This document shows positions 1 through 6,785 of a stretch of 7,794 nt of DNA, piece after piece (positions within the stretch are counted from its first letter, which is position 1; each line of letters starts with the position of its first letter). Origin of the DNA: Planctomycetota bacterium (GTDB lineage Bacteria > Planctomycetota > UBA8108 > UBA1146 > JAJFFE01); the NCBI GenBank assembly GCA_020425835.1, contig JAGQRC010000073.1, positions 2,106 to 9,899 on the forward strand, given 5' to 3'. The notes beneath the pieces are model-generated. The model worked only from the letters and a program-made list of their open reading frames with translations, did not search any database and had not been told where the DNA came from. The position numbers and the translations under genes are program-made.

Positions 1-338
1 CCGTGTTCGGGATCTGTCTCGGCAACCAGCTGGTCGGGCGTGCGATCGGATGCCAGACGTACAAGCTGCGATTCGGGCACCGCAGCCAGAACCAACCGTG
101 CCAAGAGGTCGGCACCAACCGGTGCTGGATCACCAGCCAGAACCACGGCTACGCCCTCGATACGTCGACCCTCCCCGACGAGTGGGAGGAGTGGTTCGTC
201 AACGCCAACGACCGGACCAACGAGGGCATCCGCCACCCCTCGGGTCGCTACTCGACGGTCCAGTTCCACCCTGAAGCGACGCCGGGTCCTCGAGACAGCG
301 CGACGCTCTTCGATCGATTCGTGGAGAGTCTGGGATGA
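1..338 (+). CDS. carA: Carbamoyl-phosphate synthase small subunit, C-terminal part (5'-truncated)
   Basis: This is the glutaminase end of CarA, which hydrolyses glutamine and passes ammonia to CarB for carbamoyl phosphate synthesis in the cytoplasm. The gene runs in from the left edge; the first whole codon is at position 3, and that GTG is an internal valine, not a start. The class I amidotransferase site is visible: the nucleophile Cys lies in FGICLGNQL (codon 15-17), and the His and Glu of the triad lie in QFHPEA (codons 267-269 and 273-275). About 107 residues follow the Cys, close to the spacing to the C-terminus in E. coli CarA (about 113), so the 3' end is intact. The usual GHQL is GNQL here. 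The stretch with LPDEWEEWFVNANDRTNEGI resembles the CAD/Bacteroidetes form more than E. coli CarA (recall, not an alignment). The stop overlaps the carB start by ATGA. Confidence 0.95.
   Translation, partial: VFGICLGNQLVGRAIGCQTYKLRFGHRSQNQPCQEVGTNRCWITSQNHGYALDTSTLPDEWEEWFVNANDRTNEGIRHPSGRYSTVQFHPEATPGPRDSATLFDRFVESLG
323..328 (+). promoter_or_regulatory. Ribosome binding site of carB, inside carA
   Basis: GGAGAG lies 6 bases before the carB ATG at 335 and within the last codons of carA. With the ATGA stop/start overlap (335-338) it supports translational coupling and fixes the carB start. Confidence 0.6.
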
Positions 339-3300
339 GCAGGCAGGATTCCGCATCGAAGATCGACAAGCCGGAGAGTGTGCTCATTCTCGGGAGTGGG
401 GCGCTGAAGATCGGTGAGGCGGGGGAGTTCGACTACTCCGGCTCGCAGGCGATCAAGGCGCTCAAGGAGGAGGGGATCCGGACCATCCTGGTCAACCCCA
501 ACATCGCGACGATCCAGACCTCGGACTCGCTCGCGGACGAGGTCTACTTCCTTCCCGTGAACCGCGAGTTCGTGACTCGGGTGATCGAGAAGGAGCGCCC
601 CCAGGGCATCCTCCTGTCGTTCGGCGGACAGACCGCCCTGAACTGCGGCGTCGAGCTGCACGATGCGGGGGTGCTCGATCGCTACGGCGTCCGCGTCCTC
701 GGCACCCCACTCGAAGCGATCCGGATGACCGAGGACCGCGATCTCTTCGCGAACCTACTCCATCGCATCGGGATGTCGACGCCGCGGAGTTTCGCGGTCG
801 AGTCGACCGGAGCGGCGCTCGAGGCGGCGGAGAAGATCGGGTTCCCGGTGATGATTCGCGTCGCCTACGCGCTCGGCGGCAAGGGCTCGGGTGTCGCGCG
901 CGACATGCAGGAACTCGAGCAGATGGTCCGCAAGGCGTTCTCTGGCGCGCCTCAACTCCTCGTCGAGGAGTACCTGGAGGGGTGGAAGGAGATCGAGTAC
1001 GAGGTCGTCCGTGACGCCTACGACAACTGCATCACCGTCTGCAACATGGAGAACATCGACGCGCTCGGGATCCACACCGGCGAGAGCATCGTCGTCGCCC
1101 CGTCGCAGACGCTGACCGACCACGAGTACCACCGCCTCCGCACGATCGCGATCGACTTGATCCGTGAGATCGGCATCGTCGGGGAGTGCAACGTCCAGTA
1201 CGCGCTCGATCCGACGAGCGAGGAGTACCGGATCATCGAGGTCAACGCGCGCTTGTCGCGGAGCTCGGCCCTCGCCTCCAAGGCGACCGGATACCCGCTC
1301 GCGTTCGTCGCCGCCAAGCTCGCCCTCGGCTACTGCCTGACCGAAGTGCCCAACTCGATCACCAAGGTGACGTCGAGCTGCTTCGAGCCGTCGCTCGACT
1401 ACTGTGTCATCAAGATGCCGCGGTGGGACCTGAAGAAGTTCCGACACGTCACGAAGCAGATCGGCACCGAGATGAAGAGCGTCGGCGAGGTGATGGCGAT
1501 CGGCCGTCGCTTCGAGGAGGCGCTCCAGAAGGCGTGTCGCATGCTCGGGATCGGCGCCCATGGCGTGATCTCGAACTCCTTCAAGCTCGACGACATCGAC
1601 GCCGTGCTCGAGAACCCGACCGAGTCGCGGCTCTTCGCGATCGCGGAGGCGTTCGCGCAGGGCTACGACCTCGAACAGGTCCACGCCCTGACCAAGATCA
1701 CGCCGTGGTTCCTGAAGCGCATCCGAACCATCGTCGAGATCGGGGTACAGCTCGGCGGCTTCGAGTTGTCGGAGCTCCCCGACGAGCTCCTGCGCCACGC
1801 CAAGCAGCACGGTTTCTCCGACAACCAGATCGCGCGACTGCTGAAGCGTCCCGAGCCGGTGGGCCACGGGTACGGAGCGATGTTGGAGGTCCGCACTCAC
1901 CGGATGGCGCGCGAGATCTTCCCGGTGGTCAAACAGATCGACACGTTGGCCGCGGAGTACCCGGCGCAGACCAACTACCTCTATCTGACCTACAACGGGA
2001 CCGAGGATGACATCGATCCGCTCGAGAGCGGTCGACGTCCCTGCATCGTGCTCGGCGGCGGCGCGTACCGGATCGGCAGCTCGGTCGAGTTCGACTGGTG
2101 CTGCGTCAACGCCGCGTCCACGCTCCAGAGGTCGGGGCGCCCGAGCGTGATGATCAACTACAACCCGGAGACGGTGTCGACGGACTACGACTCGTGTGAT
2201 CGCCTATACTTCGACGAGTTGTCGCTGGAGCGCGTCCTCGACATCTGCGCCAAGGAGCAACCGGAGGGGGTGATCGTCAGCGTCGGTGGACAGATCCCCA
2301 ACAATCTCGCGGTGCCGCTCGCCACCCAAGGCGTGCCACTCCTCGGGACCTCGGCGGACCGGATCGACAACGCCGAGAACCGCGAGCGCTTCTCGAGCTT
2401 GCTCGACGATCTGGGAGTCGACCAACCCGATTGGATGGAGGCGACGTCGCTCGACGAGGCGCGGCGGTTCGCGAACGACTCCGGCTACCCGGTGCTGATC
2501 CGCCCTTCGTACGTGCTCAGTGGTGCCGCCATGAGCGTCGCGCACTCCGACGAGGAGCTGAGCGAGTACCTGCAGGCCGCGGCGGAGGTCTCGCGGGAGT
2601 TCCCGGTGGTGATCTCCAAGTTCATCGTCAACGCCAAGGAGATCGAGCTCGACGGAGTGGCGCAGAACGGACAGATCGTCTGCTACGCCATCAGTGAGCA
2701 CGTCGAGAACGCCGGTGTTCACTCCGGCGACGCGACGATGGTCTTTCCGTCCCAGCGTCTCTATCTGGAGACCATTCGGCGGATCAAGCGCATCTCGAAG
2801 AAGATCGCCCGCGGTCTCGAGATCACGGGGCCGTTCAACATCCAGTTCGTCGCGCGAGACAACCACATCAAGGTGATCGAGTGCAACCTCCGGGCGTCGC
2901 GCAGCTTCCCGTTCGTATCCAAGATCCTCAAGGAGAACTTCATCGACTACGCGGTGCGCGCGATGATCGAGGATCACGTCGAACCGCCGGCGCGATCTGC
3001 GTTCGAGCTCGACTACGTGGGGGTCAAGGCGCCGCAGTTCAGCTTCTCGCGCCTGAAGGGGGCGGACCCGCTGCTCGGGGTGGAGATGGCGTCGACCGGA
3101 GAGGTCGGTTGCCTCGGGGACAACGCCTCGGAGGCCTTCCTCAAGGCGGTCCTCTCGGTCGGTTACTCGTGGCCGGTGAAGGGTGTGCTGCTGTCGACCG
3201 GAACGATCGAGGGCAAGGTCGGCTTCCTCGAGAGCGCTCGGAAGCTCGCGCGCGAGGGACTCAAGCTCTACGCGACCCCCGGGACCCACGGCTTCCTGGG

Positions 3301-3580
3301 CACCCACCACATCCAGGCGGAGCTCGTTCCGTTCCCGAGCGAGAACGAGGATCGCAACGCGTTGACGTTGATCGAGAGCGGTGACGTCGATCTCGTGATC
3401 AACGTGCCGAAGAGCTTCGAGAAAGAAGAGCTGAACAACGACTACCTGATCCGCCGGAAGGCCGTCGATTTCGAAGTGAGCCTGTTCACCAACATCCAGG
3501 CTGCCGCGATGTTCGTCGAGGCGATCACGACCCTCGACCGCGAGCGGGATCTGCAGATCAAGAGCTGGCGCGAGCATTGA
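335..3580 (+). CDS. carB: Carbamoyl-phosphate synthase large subunit (CAD/Bacteroidetes-like form)
   Basis: CarB makes carbamoyl phosphate from bicarbonate, ammonia and two ATP, feeding pyrimidine and arginine synthesis. The 1081 residues are full length (E. coli about 1073). The order is: carboxyphosphate ATP-grasp half (about 10-410), oligomerisation linker (about 425-555), carbamoyl-phosphate ATP-grasp half (about 565-945) and MGS-like regulatory domain (about 946-1081). By motif, the metal ligands are Q288, E302, N304 (IIEVNARLSRS) in the first half and Q837, E849, N851 (VIECNLRASRS) in the second. The opening GALKIGEAGEFDYSGSQA, the NPNIATIQTS segment and RPSYVLSGAAM (E. coli has GGRAM there) match my memory of Bacteroidetes CarB and animal CAD. 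The regulatory domain keeps Thr-x-Gly-Thr (T981, T984), equivalent to UMP-contacting threonines in E. coli, and ends in IKSWREH. The ATG at 335 overlaps the carA stop. No frameshift or missing catalytic residue is seen. Confidence 0.98.
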   Translation: MSRQDSASKIDKPESVLILGSGALKIGEAGEFDYSGSQAIKALKEEGIRTILVNPNIATIQTSDSLADEVYFLPVNREFVTRVIEKERPQGILLSFGGQTALNCGVELHDAGVLDRYGVRVLGTPLEAIRMTEDRDLFANLLHRIGMSTPRSFAVESTGAALEAAEKIGFPVMIRVAYALGGKGSGVARDMQELEQMVRKAFSGAPQLLVEEYLEGWKEIEYEVVRDAYDNCITVCNMENIDALGIHTGESIVVAPSQTLTDHEYHRLRTIAIDLIREIGIVGECNVQYALDPTSEEYRIIEVNARLSRSSALASKATGYPLAFVAAKLALGYCLTEVPNSITKVTSSCFEPSLDYCVIKMPRWDLKKFRHVTKQIGTEMKSVGEVMAIGRRFEEALQKACRMLGIGAHGVISNSFKLDDIDAVLENPTESRLFAIAEAFAQGYDLEQVHALTKITPWFLKRIRTIVEIGVQLGGFELSELPDELLRHAKQHGFSDNQIARLLKRPEPVGHGYGAMLEVRTHRMAREIFPVVKQIDTLAAEYPAQTNYLYLTYNGTEDDIDPLESGRRPCIVLGGGAYRIGSSVEFDWCCVNAASTLQRSGRPSVMINYNPETVSTDYDSCDRLYFDELSLERVLDICAKEQPEGVIVSVGGQIPNNLAVPLATQGVPLLGTSADRIDNAENRERFSSLLDDLGVDQPDWMEATSLDEARRFANDSGYPVLIRPSYVLSGAAMSVAHSDEELSEYLQAAAEVSREFPVVISKFIVNAKEIELDGVAQNGQIVCYAISEHVENAGVHSGDATMVFPSQRLYLETIRRIKRISKKIARGLEITGPFNIQFVARDNHIKVIECNLRASRSFPFVSKILKENFIDYAVRAMIEDHVEPPARSAFELDYVGVKAPQFSFSRLKGADPLLGVEMASTGEVGCLGDNASEAFLKAVLSVGYSWPVKGVLLSTGTIEGKVGFLESARKLAREGLKLYATPGTHGFLGTHHIQAELVPFPSENEDRNALTLIESGDVDLVINVPKSFEKEELNNDYLIRRKAVDFEVSLFTNIQAAAMFVEAITTLDRERDLQIKSWREH

Positions 3581-3586
3581 GTCTCG

Positions 3587-3625
3587 GGCGGTGGGGGTGT
3601 TTCCCGCTCGCCGCTCAGTGGTTTT
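3587..3625 (+). terminator. Possible weak terminator after carAB
   Basis: Seven bases after the carB stop, GGCG (3587-3590) can pair with CGCC (3609-3612), with an inner GGG/CCC stem. As an alternative, a short hairpin at 3611-3621 (CC-G-C / G-T-GG around a TCA loop) is followed directly by TTTT at 3622-3625. Both stems are short, so this is only a candidate. Confidence 0.3.
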
Positions 3626-3695
3626 CGGCGTGGTGATGACCCCGTGGTTGCAGACGACGCGCCCCACGACGGTGAGCCTGTCCCTGGGGTTGTCG

Positions 3696-3724
3696 CTGGC
3701 GCTGTCTCCACCCGGCGCTACCAT
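3696..3724 (+). promoter_or_regulatory. Weak promoter candidate for the M15-like gene
   Basis: TACCAT at 3719-3724 matches 4 of 6 positions of the -10 consensus, including the key TAnnaT ends. Seventeen bases upstream is CTGGCG (3696-3701), which matches only about half of a -35 box. Transcription would start near 3731, about 90 bases before the GTG at 3820. Confidence 0.25.
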
Positions 3725-3802
3725 GGCCTCCGGAGCGGAGCGAACACCTGACGGATGCTTCCGGAGCGACCTGATGAAGAGCGAGGGTCGACGGTGATGC
3801 GC

Positions 3803-3808
3803 AAGGAG
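3803..3808 (+). promoter_or_regulatory. Ribosome binding site deciding the GTG start at 3820
   Basis: AAGGAG sits 11 bases before the GTG at 3820, slightly far but the best match nearby. The in-frame stop TGA at 3775-3777 and the absence of any other in-frame start before 3820 make this GTG the first possible start. Confidence 0.5.
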
Positions 3809-3819
3809 AGAGGCCTGTC

Positions 3820-4230
3820 GTGGGCGAGCGGAGTTCGACGGACCGAGAGTTGGCCAACCGGGATTACCCGTTCGGGGAGAGGGGCGTCGATGGGCTCCAG
3901 CCGGAGATCGTCCGGCATCTCCCGGGGTTGCGTGATCTGTTCCAGCGGCACGATCTGACCTTCACCATCGTCGCCGCGCAGACCTGGATCGGTCACAGCT
4001 TCTTCTCGCTGCACCACACCGGGTTTGCGATCGACCTCGCCGTCCCTGGGGATGAGAACGGTCTCGTTGCCGAGCTGGTCGAGGATCTCCGCCGACAGCT
4101 CGGCGCCGAGTACCGCGTTCTGGCGCTCCTCGGCTGTGACCGACCGCATCTTCACGTCGAGTTCACCCGCGGCATCCGGATCAGCGAGCCCGTCGACGAC
4201 CCCTGGCGCGACTACTCCAACTACGTCTGA
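3820..4230 (+). CDS. Small M15/LAS-type zinc peptidase-like protein, no signal peptide
   Basis: This 136-residue protein carries the zinc-site pattern of the M15 (D-Ala-D-Ala carboxypeptidase/LAS) fold. S63-L-H65-H-T-G68-F-A70-I-D72 fits SxHxxGxAxD, with the ligands H65 and D72 seven residues apart. D107-R-P-H110-L-H112 supplies the catalytic acid three residues before the third zinc ligand, the spacing I recall from phage endolysins of the Ply500 type. The likely activity is cleavage of peptidoglycan stem peptides or other D-amino acid or small peptides; the substrate cannot be told from sequence. No signal peptide or membrane segment is seen, and the upstream in-frame stop at 3775 excludes a longer form, so the protein looks cytoplasmic or dependent on lysis or another export route. 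It appears to be a single gene, followed by a convergent gene. Fold call good; function tentative. An endolysin-like origin is possible, but no phage genes flank it. Confidence 0.8.
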   Translation: MGERSSTDRELANRDYPFGERGVDGLQPEIVRHLPGLRDLFQRHDLTFTIVAAQTWIGHSFFSLHHTGFAIDLAVPGDENGLVAELVEDLRRQLGAEYRVLALLGCDRPHLHVEFTRGIRISEPVDDPWRDYSNYV

Positions 4231-4251
4231 GCCGTCGGTCACGGGGCTTTT
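4230..4251 (+). terminator. Possible intrinsic terminator of the M15-like gene
   Basis: Starting on the last base of the stop codon, AGCC pairs with GGCT (4245-4248) and GT (4234-4235) with AC (4241-4242), leaving a GG bulge and a CGGTC loop. TTTT follows at 4248-4251. An alternative stem is CCGT/ACGG (4232-4235 with 4241-4244). The stem is short, so confidence is modest. Confidence 0.35.
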
Positions 4252-4364
4252 CGGTTCACGGGGCCGTTCGGTTCGCTGGGCCGTTCGGTTCGCTGGGCCG
4301 TTCGGTTCGCGGGGCCGTTCGGTCGCGGGGCCGTCGGTTCTCCGGGACCCGTCGGTTCTCGGAG
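4235..4364. repeat. 17-bp tandem repeat array, about 7 units
   Basis: Four successive 17-bp units begin at 4250, 4267, 4284 and 4301 with consensus TTCGGTTCGCKGGGCCG; the units at 4267 and 4284 are identical. A 16-bp unit (4318-4333), an 18-bp unit (4334-4351) and a partial unit (4352-4364) follow, increasingly diverged. A degenerate 15-bp unit precedes them at 4235-4249. The period is not a multiple of three and the array lies between two convergent stop codons, so it is non-coding. Each unit carries a run of three or four G. The pattern suggests slipped-strand expansion of a short GC-rich seed; no function is evident. Confidence 0.85.
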
Positions 4365-4371
4365 TCGGAGG

Positions 4372-4406
4372 CTGAGCCGCTGGACGCGAGCCGCTCGCGG
4401 ACTCAG
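4372..4406 (-). terminator. Nested hairpin at the 3' end of the S41 gene, possible terminator
   Basis: Three bases beyond the S41 stop, CGCGAG (4385-4390) and CTCGCG (4394-4399) form a perfect 6-bp GC stem with a 3-base loop. It is enclosed by a 5-bp outer stem, CTGAG (4372-4376) with CTCAG (4402-4406), which covers the stop codon. No T-tract follows on either strand, so this may be an RNA 3' end stabiliser or a non-canonical terminator that could act in both directions. Confidence 0.4.
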
Positions 4407-6781
4407 AGCTTCTTCGTGCCGAACTTCGTCAACAGCGTTCGGTACTCCGCGATCTCCTCGCCGGTCGCACCCATCTTCTCGAGGATCACCGCAATCGCTC
4501 GCTGGAGTTGCACGTCCTCGGGGTAGTCGCAGGCGAACTCCTTCCCGCGTCGATCCTGGACGATCCGGCGGATCTTCAGTCGCACCGCGCGGCGGATGTC
4601 GTCGGGGTCGGCGTGCTCCGTGTTGAGCTTCCCGAAGAACTCCCCGAAATCGGGATAGGCATCGGTCCTGCCGCCGTCGCCGTGCTCGGCGATCTGCTCG
4701 AAGGTCTGCTCGTGCTCGCCGAAGTACTTCGCCACGTAGCGTTCGAACGCACTGTGCTCGAGCAAGGCCTCCAAGGACGCGATCCTCCAGAGTGGGATCT
4801 CCTCCACCTCCTGCGGGATGTCCGGCGTCACGCCGCCCTCGTGCGTGACGCGTCCCTCCTTGTCGCGCTGGGTGTGGATCGAGCGACCGGAGGGGAGGTA
4901 GTAGTACTGCACCGTCAGACGCAGCCGCGACTCTCCTCCGAGTTTCTCCCGCAACACGGGACCGAGATCGAGCAGGCGTTGGACGCTTCCTTTGCCGTAG
5001 GACTTGGTGCCGACGATGGTCGCCCGGTGGAAGTCCTGGAGCGCGCCGGAGACGATCTCCGATGCGCTGGCGCTCGACTCGTTGATCAGCACGACGAGAG
5101 GGAAGTCGCCCTCCACGCCGGGCAGGACGCGGTGCGGCGCGGTCGACATCGTGGTCACGACCTGGAAGTTCTGCCGCTCGTCCTTCTGGGTGACGATCGG
5201 ATCCGGCATTTCTCCGACGAACATGTCGACGATCTTCGTCGCGGCGTCCAGATAGCCCCCGGGGTTGTTGCGCAGGTCGAGGATCAAGCTCTTCATCCCG
5301 CGCTGTTCGAGATCGTCGAGGGCCCGAGTGACCTCGGGAACGGCCGTGTCGCCGAATTGGCTCAGCGCGACGTAGCCGATCGATCCCGGGAGCAGGGTGT
5401 AGACCACCGAGTCCAGCATGATCGTCCGGCGCTCGATCTCGTAGCGCTTCGCTTCGATCCAACCGCGACGGAGGATCTTCAGATCGACGGGGGTGCCCGC
5501 TTCGCCCTTGAGGCGTTTCACGATCTCGGTCAGGGGGACCCCTTTGGTCTCGAATCCGGCGACCTCGACGATCTTGTCGTCGGTCAGCAGTCCGGCTTCG
5601 TAGGCGGGGCCCTTGTAGATCGGGCGGAGGATCTTCAGGTAGTCGGTCTCGGGGTCCTTGGCCACCTGCGCGCCGATGCCGGCGTACGCTCCGGAGATCC
5701 CTTCCTCGAACTCTTCGACGTCGGCGACGTCCATGAACGATGAGAAGGGATCGAGACTGGCGACCATCCCCTTGGCCGCGGCGACGAGCAGGTCTCGAGC
5801 ATCGACGCGATCGGGATCCACGTAGAGTTTCTCGATGCGCGAGAGCAGCTCCGTGATCAACGGTTGGGCGAGCTGCGTCGTCGGCCCCTGCACTTCGTCG
5901 AGCTTCTCCAGCGCAGCTTCGAGCGTCCGGTCCTTCTTCTCGAGCGCGAGCTCGAGCTCCTTGATGCGCCGCGCCTCCCGGCTCGAGTCATCGGTGCCGG
6001 CCTCGCGATCCCGCATTCGCTCGAGCCGTCGCATCAGCAAATCCTGCTGGAGCACCAGTCGCGCTTGCGCGCCGAGCTCGGTCGGCTCCTTCTCGAGGCT
6101 CAACAGCACGCGGCGCGCTTGGCCGTCCGCGTAGCCCATCTCGCCGAGGGCGATCGCCGCCTTCGCGCGCACGGTCGGATCATCGACCTCGAGCAACGGG
6201 AGCAGGCTGTTGCGGGCGGCACGGTAGTCGTTCGCACTCCGGAAGAGCGCCTTGGCCGCTTGGATGCGCAGGTCCGCGTCGAACGCGGCCTCGCCCTCGA
6301 GGAGCCGCTCGAGGAGGCGAATGGTCGCCGGACTCCCGTACTCGCCGAGGAGCTCGATCGCCGCGGATCGAACCGGAAGGGGATTGTCGTCGGCTTGCGC
6401 GAGTCGACGCAGCGCCCGCTCCAGTCGCTCCGGCTTCTCGACCGCGCCGATCGCGGTCAACGACTTGGCCGCCATCAGCGTCGGGATCGGCTCACCTTCG
6501 ACCAGCGTGTTCTCGGCCCACGTGATGATCTCGTCCCCGAGCTCCTCGAGCTGTCGGCATCCCGCCCAGGCCTGCGCGAGATCTCCATGTCCGTACCGCT
6601 CGACGATGCGCTGCACGCGCTCCGAGGCGTCCGGCGTCTCCGTCTGGGCGGACGCCGGCGTTCCGGTCGAGATCGCCAGGCCGATGGTGATGGCGAGCGC
6701 GGCGCCGAGGCGGAGAGGCGAGCGTCGGAGGAAGAGGGGCGGAGGAGTGCAGCGCTGTCGGGCGCCGGGGGTGAGCGTCAT
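4403..6781 (-). CDS. Secreted S41 C-terminal-processing protease with HEAT-like, PDZ and C-terminal tail regions
   Basis: This 792-residue carboxyl-terminal processing protease (Prc/CtpA/CtpB family) probably trims or degrades envelope proteins after export. Residues 1-45 form a signal peptide: basic n-region, hydrophobic stretch at about 25-40, and ASA before Q46. Residues about 95-245 form alternating helices with HEAT-like motifs (VRSAAIELLGEYG, LRIQAAKALF, VRAKAAIALGEMG). A charged, coiled-coil-like helix covers about 245-297. The protease begins near 303, with a PDZ domain at about 360-440 (GAYAGIGAQV, then GPAYEAGLLTDDKIVEV). The catalytic residues are S572 (SSASASEI), K597 (SYGKGSVQ, 25 residues on, as in Prc S430/K455) and Q601 (four further, as in CtpB). 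GGVTPDIP (649-656) is the usual end of the core; a tail of about 130 residues follows. The ATG at 6781 is preceded by AAGGAG and a TATGAT promoter. It converges on the M15-like gene and diverges from the ComM gene. The S41 call is firm; substrates are unknown. Confidence 0.96.
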   Translation of the reverse strand: MTLTPGARQRCTPPPLFLRRSPLRLGAALAITIGLAISTGTPASAQTETPDASERVQRIVERYGHGDLAQAWAGCRQLEELGDEIITWAENTLVEGEPIPTLMAAKSLTAIGAVEKPERLERALRRLAQADDNPLPVRSAAIELLGEYGSPATIRLLERLLEGEAAFDADLRIQAAKALFRSANDYRAARNSLLPLLEVDDPTVRAKAAIALGEMGYADGQARRVLLSLEKEPTELGAQARLVLQQDLLMRRLERMRDREAGTDDSSREARRIKELELALEKKDRTLEAALEKLDEVQGPTTQLAQPLITELLSRIEKLYVDPDRVDARDLLVAAAKGMVASLDPFSSFMDVADVEEFEEGISGAYAGIGAQVAKDPETDYLKILRPIYKGPAYEAGLLTDDKIVEVAGFETKGVPLTEIVKRLKGEAGTPVDLKILRRGWIEAKRYEIERRTIMLDSVVYTLLPGSIGYVALSQFGDTAVPEVTRALDDLEQRGMKSLILDLRNNPGGYLDAATKIVDMFVGEMPDPIVTQKDERQNFQVVTTMSTAPHRVLPGVEGDFPLVVLINESSASASEIVSGALQDFHRATIVGTKSYGKGSVQRLLDLGPVLREKLGGESRLRLTVQYYYLPSGRSIHTQRDKEGRVTHEGGVTPDIPQEVEEIPLWRIASLEALLEHSAFERYVAKYFGEHEQTFEQIAEHGDGGRTDAYPDFGEFFGKLNTEHADPDDIRRAVRLKIRRIVQDRRGKEFACDYPEDVQLQRAIAVILEKMGATGEEIAEYRTLLTKFGTKKL

Positions 6782-6785
6782 GGGA

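Larger units (their letters stand above)
3581..3819. other. Intergenic region between carB and the M15-like gene
   Basis: This 239-base gap holds the candidate terminator near its left end, a weak promoter-like element near 3719, a repeated TCCGGAGCG nonamer (3729 and 3760) and the ribosome binding site of the next gene. No convincing small gene is seen: the short open frame starting at 3591 encodes a low-complexity peptide with no recognisable motif and overlaps these elements. Confidence 0.5.

Noticed and set aside
755..1900. Open frame on the minus strand (381 codons) opposite the first half of carB
   Set aside because: Same Asp/Arg/Leu-rich shadow composition, no domain motif, and fully inside a confirmed gene.
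2204..3724. Long open frame on the minus strand (506 codons) opposite carB
   Set aside because: It lies antisense to conserved CarB sequence, its product is an Arg/Asp/Leu-rich low-complexity chain without a recognisable domain, and GC-rich genes routinely give long antisense frames.
3591..3797. Small plus-strand frame (68 codons) between carB and the M15-like gene
   Set aside because: GTG start without a ribosome binding site, no recognisable motif, and it covers the likely terminator and promoter elements.
4235..4364. The tandem array as a CRISPR array
   Set aside because: Units are directly adjacent with no unique spacers, far shorter than CRISPR repeats, and no cas gene is nearby.
4239..5462. 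Minus-strand frame reading through the 17-bp array into the S41 gene in another frame
   Set aside because: Its repeated Pro/Asn/Arg-rich end is a by-product of the array; a 17-bp period does not keep a reading frame, and the rest is a shadow of the S41 gene.
4508..5743. Open frame on the plus strand (411 codons) opposite the S41 gene
   Set aside because: Antisense to the catalytic core of the S41 protease, with shadow-type composition and no supported start.
6640..6781. Tat-type signal at the S41 N-terminus (RR at residues 19-20)
   Set aside because: RRSPLR lacks the usual hydrophobic pair after RRx, so an ordinary Sec signal cleaved after ASA is the simpler reading. The early Cys at residue 11 is not in a lipobox.
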